This document shows positions 58,183 through 64,000 of a DNA stretch of 64,000 nucleotides, piece by piece. Origin of the DNA: Antrodiella citrinella (Eukaryota > Basidiomycota > Agaricomycetes > Polyporales > Steccherinaceae); contig SGPM01000075.1 of the NCBI GenBank assembly GCA_004802725.1, positions 28,927 through 92,926 on the forward strand, written 5' to 3'. Position 1 is the stretch's first letter; each line of letters opens with the position of its first letter. The notes under the pieces are model-generated. The model did no database searches. It was not told the DNA's origin and worked only from the letters and a program-made list of their open reading frames with translations. The translations under genes and the position numbers were made by a program.

Positions 58183-59644
58183 ATGGTCCACGTTGCCGCC
58201 GTTTGTGCCTTGTCGCTCTTGACCATTGTCGTCAGCGCGCAGTATGATATGGTTAAGGAGTACACTGGCCAAACCTTCTTTGACGATTGGATTTTCTACA
58301 ACAATTGTACGTGCGCTCATGTCGTTGGCATGAAACAGGTCTAGCTCACGAAGTTTGCTTTACAGTCGACAACCTGACCAATGGTAATGTCAAGTGCGTC
58401 GCCTCATTTGATTTGGGCGCATGCAGCCTAACATGTCGAGTAGTTACCTGAGTGCGAAGGATGCTGCATCGCAGCAGCTAGCCTACATCAACGACCGCGG
58501 AAACGCCATCATGAAGGTCGACAACACCACCACTGTCACGTACCCAAATCGGCGCTCGTCGATTCGCATCAACACCAAGGATAGATACACTATCGGTACA
58601 TTGTGGATAGCAGATATGCTACATGCACCCTATGGTGTCAGTCCTCATTGTGATTCTCCGCGGAACTTTACTGAGCGGTCTGTAACATGATCTAGTGTTC
58701 GACATGGCCCGCGTTCTGGTCATCTGCGCCAACTTGGCCATCCGGTGGCGAAATAGGTGGGTATCTGCATTAACCTGTCTGTGCGACATGTGGGTCCTGA
58801 ATATGTTTGTGTGTTGTTAGATACCTTCGAGGGTGTCAACCAAGTCACTATGAGCCAAATGGGCCTCCATACCGCCGATGTGCGTTTCAATTTGCTTGAT
58901 ACAAGCAGCTCTCGCTCTAACGCATGCTATCTACAGGGGTGTACACACACTAACACTTCTATGCAAACCAGTACACTCATCAACTCTACGGATTGCTCCA
59001 CCGCTGCTAACAACAACGAGGGCTGCATTATCACTACCCCAACTACAGCGTCGTACGGGGCCGGTTTCGCGCAGGGTGGGGGAGGTATCTTTGTCACCGA
59101 GTTCGCCGCTACGGGGATCTCCATCTGGTTCTTTACGGTAAGATCTAGGGCTGGTGCATGTTGACGAAGCGTCCCTCATCCTTATCCCAACAGCGCGCGT
59201 CTGTACCCGACGCCCTGCAAGGGAACGCCAGCTCTATCGACCCTACTGCTCTGGGGACCCCTGTGGCTACCTGGAACTCGGATGGATGCGATGTCACCGA
59301 GTTTTTCGAACCACAGTCCCTGATTTTCGACATCTCGTTGTGTGGAGGTACGCTGCCCTGTCTCCTTACCTCACTCATGAAAGCTTCTGTGGCGCTGACG
59401 CCACGCTTCAGACTACGCTGGTAATTCCAACTCATTCTATCAGACCTGCACGGGCGTGTGCTATCAGGATTGGGTCCTCGGAGATCCGTCGAACTACGAC
59501 AACGCGTATTTCGAGGTGCAGCACGTTCGCGTGTACGGGCAGCCTGGCGAGCTGACCGTCATCGGATCCGACGCGCCTCGCACAACTGTGACTGTTGTTC
59601 TCCTCATCGCCCTGCTTGGGCTGTCGGTCTTTACTCTGCTTTGA
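58183..59644 (+). CDS. GH16 beta-glucanase, secreted or membrane-anchored
   Basis: Glycoside hydrolase family 16 (laminarinase-like endo-1,3(4)-beta-glucanase), acting on fungal or plant cell-wall glucans. Signal peptide MVHVAAVCALSLLTIVVSAQ. Then EYTGQTFFDDWIFYNN, SSIRINTKDRYTIGTLWIAD, PAFWSSAPTWPSGGEI, and the catalytic ExDxxE motif EIDTFEGVNQ, formed across an intron (join near 58756-58820). Later MSQMGLHT, NEGCIITTPTTASYGAGFAQ, FEPQSLIFDISLCG and TCTGVCYQDWVLGDPSNYDN then AYFEVQHVRVYG. The C-terminus is hydrophobic (TVTVVLLIALLGLSVFTLL), suggesting a GPI signal or membrane anchor. About eight exons. Such proteins in basidiomycetes serve wall remodelling as often as nutrition. Confidence 0.92.
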
Positions 59645-60580
59645 TCATTGTCTGTTGTTTATTGCACAATACTTGGATTACGTGGTCGGACGTTTTCCTT
59701 TCCAACACAAAATCTATACTACGTCCATCTTGGCAATCCTGCTCCCACTTTCATTCTATATCATAGATTCTCTCGTTTAGAGTTGTTGTATACCTCTGTA
59801 TGTGCTGTTGTATATACCAATGGATGGTACCAGGATAGGAATGCGCTCCGCTGTGCCACTGTGAGAACGTTCTGAACGTCCCCTCTCGGTGATAGAAATC
59901 AAATCGGCATTTTACATGAGCGACGAGTCCGTCCGCATCCAACATTGCACATAACGCTGTGAGAAAAACACAATTTCGTGGCACGACCTTTCCAACCGGT
60001 CGACCACTTTATCTGTCGCTGTCGCATGAACGCCGTTCGATGTGATGCTCTCTTCAGGAGGTCTGTCGCACTGTCTTTCCCTAAGGGTTGTGTCTACGAG
60101 TCGCCCAGGGGCCAATATCGTCTACCGGAGTGTCCCTCCCCAAGTCCCGGGTCTCTCTCTCTTTCAGAGCAGCCAATTGCCGTCCAATCCACCGTATAGT
60201 CCATTGACCCTAGCCCGGCCGTCCATACTAATTGGACCGAATCTGCGCTCGATTGGCCGTAATAATGAACGCTATCGGACGACAGCTGCAACGTTAACTT
60301 CGACCTCAGCAATAGCAGCAGCTACACATTCGCGTGCAGGTCCGAGGATTCTGGACGGACAGGAACTAGCCCAATTGCAGCCAAGCCTCAGACAAGTCAG
60401 TCAGCCTTCCCATTTATTTTGTTGCGTAAAGTTCAACAGGATCGGGTGCTGACTCTTACGCGGTAGCTTCATCACAACAGCAACAACAGTAACCGCCTTG
60501 GGGGTCCTCATACGATACGCCCGCGCTTTGGCTCGACACATAAATACAGGCCGTTCTCTACCTACGGCCCCATCAACATC
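59645..60580. other. intergenic
   Basis: Promoter region of the second SDR gene and 3' end of the GH16 gene. A 136-codon open frame (60042-60452, plus) overlaps a minus frame and lacks any motif. An ATAAATA element lies about 40 bases before the SDR start. Confidence 0.4.
60539..60547 (+). promoter_or_regulatory. TATA-like element of second SDR gene
   Basis: CATAAATAC lies about 35-40 bases upstream of the ATG at 60581. Prediction only. Confidence 0.35.
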
Positions 60581-61716
60581 ATGGCGGAACAGGGAGGCCT
60601 GAAAGATGTCGCCACGCTATTCAATGTGGAAGGCATGGTTGCAGTCATTACGGGAGGAGGAACAGGTGAGGCACCCCAAACACTAGTTCTTGATGAAGAG
60701 TGCACTGCTGACCAGTGTACTCGCCACAGGTATCGGCCTCATGATGGCTACCGCACTTGAGAACAACGGTGCGACGGTCTACATCATCTCAAACAGACTC
60801 GAAATCTTGGAAGACGCAGTCAAGAATCATAACGTGAGTTCGACTCCGTCGCATCAGGTCACATTGCTGCACGTGTCAGTGGCTGACTCGGGCCTTGTGG
60901 CTTTGCACAGCGGCACGGAAAGATGATTCCCTTGCGATGCGACGTTAGTTGTCGCGAGTCTATCCTGTCTGTGGTCGAGACGGTGAAGAAGCGTCACGGC
61001 TACGTGAACCTGTTGGTTAACAACGCTGGCGTTGCGAACAACCTGCTACCCAAGCTCCCCACGCCGGCCGACAGCGACATCAAGACCTACCAGGACACAC
61101 TGTGGAACGCGGGGACGCCAGAAGAGTTCGGACGGTCGTTCGAAGTCAATACAACGGCTATCTGGTACACCACTGTCGCGTTCCTCGAGCTTCTGGACGC
61201 TGGCAACAAACGCAGCAACATGAAGGGCGTCACGAGTCAGGTCATCACCGTCGCAAGCGGCGGCGCGTTCAGGAAGGACGACAAGGTGTTCAGCGTGTCG
61301 TACACCCTGAGCAAGACTGCCGCGACGCACCTCGGGAAGATGCTCGCCAATTTCTTGAAGGATTGGCAGATACGGAGCAACGTCATCGCGCCTGGAATGT
61401 GGCTCACCCGTATGCAACACCCTGTTTCCTTGTCCTCTGAAGTGTCCCTGATCCGCTCGTCCTCTTCTCTTAGCCATGACGGAGGGCCTGGTGACAGACG
61501 CATCCGTCAAAGCCGGTGTCCCTCTGAACCGAGTAGGAGACATCGACGACATGGCAGGCCTGATTCTGTTCCTGGCCAGCAAGGTACGTCGTCTTGTTTC
61601 ATGCCACGGACAACATTGGCAGACTGGCTGATGGCTTGCAGGCTGGCTCGTATGTCAACGGGACTGTGCATTTGATAGACGGCGGTCGACTCACGTTGTT
61701 CCCGTCCACGTACTAA
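60581..61716 (+). CDS. short-chain dehydrogenase/reductase
   Basis: Classical SDR oxidoreductase; substrate unknown. MAEQGGLKDVATLFNVEGMV leads to the cofactor motif VAVITGGGTGIGLMMATALE (split by an intron in TGIG), then GATVYIISNRLEILEDAVKN, where an Asn-Arg pair after beta-2 hints at NADP use, and KMIPLRCDVSCRESILSVVE. NNAGV is in NLLVNNAGVANNLLPKL, and the catalytic YxxxK is in VSYTLSKTAATHLGKMLANF. After an intron PMTEGLVTDASVKAGVPLNR and DDMAGLILFLASKAGSYVNG. It ends RLTLFPSTY with TAA at 61714-61716. About five exons. Close head-on spacing (112 bases) to the oxygenase on the other strand. Confidence 0.93.
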
Positions 61717-61828
61717 ACGATCGTGATATTTCCAGCACCCTTAATTACGCCTCTCGTTGTCTGTTGCACTAATATCTCGGAAGGAATACCGTTTGCGTTG
61801 AAATCATTTATACAACATTTGTCTTGCT

Positions 61829-63316
61829 CTACTTTGAATGAGCATACGTAGCTTCCAGCCGTGACTTCACGTAATCACCAGCAGTGACCACTTCGTACTT
61901 GGCAGGATACTGCTCATCTACACAACTCAACAACGCCTGCTCTTATAGATGAGTAAAGCTAAAATGTAGGAGGAGATCTGCTCGTACCTCAAGCTTCACG
62001 TCGTAGTCGGTGCCAAAGAACAGCGGGATGGAGTACCGTTCCACCCCGGAACGGTTGATGGCACGATGTACGGTGGACTTGAAGACGTCGTTGGTCCACC
62101 TGGCGAACTGATCTCCCAGACTGTGGTTGCGTCAGAACTTGAAGATTGGACGACTGGCGAAGAGGAGGACGTACTTCACGACGAGCGTACCCGGTATAGG
62201 AACGGCATTCACCCATTTCCCGGCGTTGTTCAGCACCTGAAGAGCTTGAACGCTGTCTTGCCACAGTATCGTGAAGCACTACATCACTTCGGTGAGCAGC
62301 GTGAGATCAACCACGCGAACGCAGCATAATCACCTCATAGCTAGAAGGGCACATGGTCAATCCCAAGGTCAGAACTCCGTGCATCCGTACTTACTCTGTA
62401 TGTGCACCGATGCCTTCCACACGATCATCTACGACACCGGTCTGCGGAGGATAGTACAGCAAACGCATGATGGCCGCAGGTTTTGTGGTCTGTACGAGTG
62501 CCATCTTAGGCATAGTCACAGCATAACTAGGACCAATCACTCACTTTGTCGTCGAAGAAGTCTTCCGGCAAGTCCAGCGCAAGAGCAAACAGCGGAAACA
62601 AGGCTTGCCCCACTGCTACCGCTGCATGGCTGCATCATACTCAGTATCACAGCAAGTCCGAAATGCAAACGCAATTACACTCACTAATACTCAAGCACTG
62701 TATCCCTGAACCCGTCCAGCCCTTCCGGCCACACGTTACTCCCTGACATGGCTCCATCGCCCTCTCGCAATCCAGTCCATTCCCCTGCATCCCTCGCCTC
62801 CCATCCGATATCGAATCCTTCGTGGAGATCGCCTCTGTTTTCCGGGTTAGCGTTCTCCCCGAGCAACGCTGTGTATCCCTTGAAATTGGACGACTTGTGG
62901 ATGTCCAGAACATCCTTCTGCACTTGAGGGAGTGCGAAGAAGCGTTTGGATGCGGCGGTGGCTTGGGAGATGGTGTCCTCTGCGATGCTGTGGTTCTTCA
63001 CTGCAGATTCAGACGTGAGGGGTATGATTTACACGGCCAGGGCACCGGTACTCACCGTAGAAGAAGCCTACGTTGATACACGCATCCCGTATCTCATCCG
63101 CGAGAGCCCTCCGCACGTCGGGGTCTGCGCTCGTTGCATTCTCTAGATTGCTAGCTAGAACACATCAGATATCTGAGTCTAACAGTCGGTGTGTGCTGGA
63201 TTGCCCACTCACATGACCGGGATCTGATCAAATGTGCTCTCCGTTCGCTGCTGAGCGAGGATAAGGGGTCGTTTGGAGAAACTGGACTCGCTTTTCTGCA
63301 TCGCGGGGCGGTCCAT
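61829..63316 (-). CDS. 2-oxoglutarate/Fe(II) oxygenase (isopenicillin N synthase-like), probably frameshifted
   Basis: Fe(II)/2-oxoglutarate-dependent oxygenase with an N-terminal DIOX_N region. Start MDRPAMQKSESSFSKRPLIL at 63316; an intron (63166-63233) joins FDQIPVI to NLENATSADPDVRRALADEI. Exon 3 has VKNHSIAEDTISQATAASKR and HEGFDIGWEARDAGEW. Later: AVAVGQALFPLFALALDLPE, KPAAIMRLLYYPPQTGVVDD, GIGAHT with the first iron histidine, CFTILWQDSVQALQVLNNAG, then the distal site STVHRAINRSGVERYSIPLF with histidine and the RxS that binds 2-oxoglutarate. Ends YAHSK at 61829. Damage: exon 4 has 7 bases fewer (4+3) than the remnant at 52.86 kb, which puts a stop in frame near 62620, and the exon joins before exon 4 and at the HxD site do not resolve cleanly. 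Likely inactive or mis-assembled. Confidence 0.75.
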
Positions 63317-63758
63317 ATGAACTGGAAGTCAGTGAGCTTCAGAAACTGAGTATATGGAAGAACGTTAGGACATGTCCGACAAAGTTCCTATCGGTGAACG
63401 AATAGTACAGAACCTGAGCGCTCAGCGCTGAGCCGCCGGAGTACTGTAATACCAAAAGTAAAGAAGGCTTAGGCAACTTACGATCCAAATTAACTTCTGC
63501 TGTTACACCGTGTTACACTATCTAAAAGCTCGGCGAGTATTCACATATACAACTGTTCACATTCCAGATACTTTGGCGAGGAAGTCCGCACGACATGGTA
63601 CAATGATACGACTTCGCTATCTTGTAGTGGGAAGTTGGAACCACACCTACAGTGGCGGAAGTAGTATCAACGGAAGATGAAATAGGAACTCGACGCTGAG
63701 CTGGCTCTCTCCTGTCGTCCGCTAACGTGTTGATTTGTACTGGTTACTGCCAGCGACG
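63317..63758. other. intergenic, divergent promoters of the right gene pair
   Basis: Lies between the oxygenase (-) and the right Crinkler/RHS-like gene (+). It does not align with the spacer of the left pair. No gene. Confidence 0.4.
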
Positions 63759-64000
63759 ATGTACTTCGGATGGACGGTCAATGTAGCGACAGCGGTGACC
63801 TCAAGACTCATTGAGAAGCTCTCAGCCGAGGACGAATGGGCCAAGGTCGTATACATGTTTTTCAAGGATGCGGACGAGTTCAAAGGATTGACGACGTCAA
63901 CGGCACCCCTCGGAGGTCAGTTCATTCTGACCGAGATGGATGTTGGCCCAGCACCCTATGAGCTCCCGGTACACTGCCTGGTGCGACAGTCCTATCTGGA
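63759..64000 (+). CDS. Crinkler/RHS-like P-loop protein, 5' part only
   Basis: Start of a second copy of the gene at 50268-52288, cut by the right window edge before the Walker A exon join. It begins MYFGWTVNVATAVTSRLIEK; the left copy reads ACG instead of ATG at this start codon, so the left copy must start at the next Met (MDNVATAV). From 63789 on it is identical to the left copy. Function as for the left copy: unknown, by architecture a P-loop NTPase of the Crinkler/RHS kind. Confidence 0.6.
   Translation, partial: MYFGWTVNVATAVTSRLIEKLSAEDEWAKVVYMFFKDADEFKGLTTSTAPLGGQFILTEMDVGPAPYELPVHCLVRQSYL
63789..64000 (+). repeat. 212-base identical inverted repeat, right copy
   Basis: Identical to the reverse complement of 52062-52273 and continues past the window. 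The 30 bases before it carry five or so substitutions against the left copy, so identity begins abruptly within the first exon. Confidence 0.9.

Noticed and set aside
58183..63316. Secondary-metabolite cluster made of GH16, SDR and 2-oxoglutarate oxygenase
   Set aside because: No backbone enzyme (PKS, NRPS, terpene synthase), transporter or regulator is present, and the oxygenase appears broken and was duplicated with an unrelated gene.

Overview
This window is nuclear DNA of a filamentous basidiomycete, most likely an agaric-type Agaricomycete. Protein-coding genes are split by many short (about 45-70 nt) GT-AG introns, genes lie on both strands with short spacers, and the gene types are typical of that group: DUF6533-type membrane proteins, F-box/LRR-type orphans, a Crinkler/RHS-like P-loop protein, CE8 pectinesterase, GH16 glucanase and GtaA-type glutaminase. 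I see no rRNA, tRNA, CRISPR array or intact transposon. A run of n (about 41649-42200) and scattered single n up to about 45840 mark poor sequence.

Left third (1-20 kb): a Cdc7/SepH septation kinase cut by the left edge (-), a small orphan gene (+), a membrane-anchored GtaA-like glutaminase with an apparent frameshift (-), two tandem PLAC8 cysteine-rich genes (+), mitochondrial ribosomal protein uL5m (-), a CE8 pectinesterase (-), a Qa-type syntaxin (+) and a DUF6533 membrane protein (+). A gene-poor stretch with a degenerate dispersed repeat follows.

Middle (19.6-46 kb): an F-box-like gene (-), Aurora kinase (+), an F-box/beta-propeller-like gene (-), electron-transfer flavoprotein beta (+, with a GC-AG intron), two further F-box/LRR-like models in different frames (+), an MFS sugar transporter (-), NAD-dependent glutamate dehydrogenase (-), another F-box-like gene (-), the mitochondrial processing peptidase beta subunit (-), the assembly gap and a short-chain dehydrogenase (+).

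Right third (46-64 kb): a Trk-type potassium transporter (+), a Crinkler/RHS-like P-loop gene (-), a decayed 2-oxoglutarate oxygenase (+), the mitofusin Fzo1 (-), a GH16 glucanase (+), a second SDR (+), a fuller but apparently damaged 2-oxoglutarate oxygenase (-), and the start of a second Crinkler/RHS-like gene (+) cut by the right edge. The last two genes and the pair at 50.3-53.0 kb are inverted copies of one divergent gene pair. The two Crinkler-like copies are identical over the final 212 bases of the window, while the oxygenase copies differ at many sites. This inverted pair is the most unusual structure in the window.

Most genes here are unrelated housekeeping and accessory functions: mitochondrial protein import, translation, fusion and electron transfer (uL5m, MPP-beta, ETF-beta, Fzo1), cell division (Cdc7, Aurora), nitrogen catabolism (glutaminase and NAD-GDH) and plant or fungal polymer breakdown (CE8, GH16). 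I see no convincing biosynthetic cluster.
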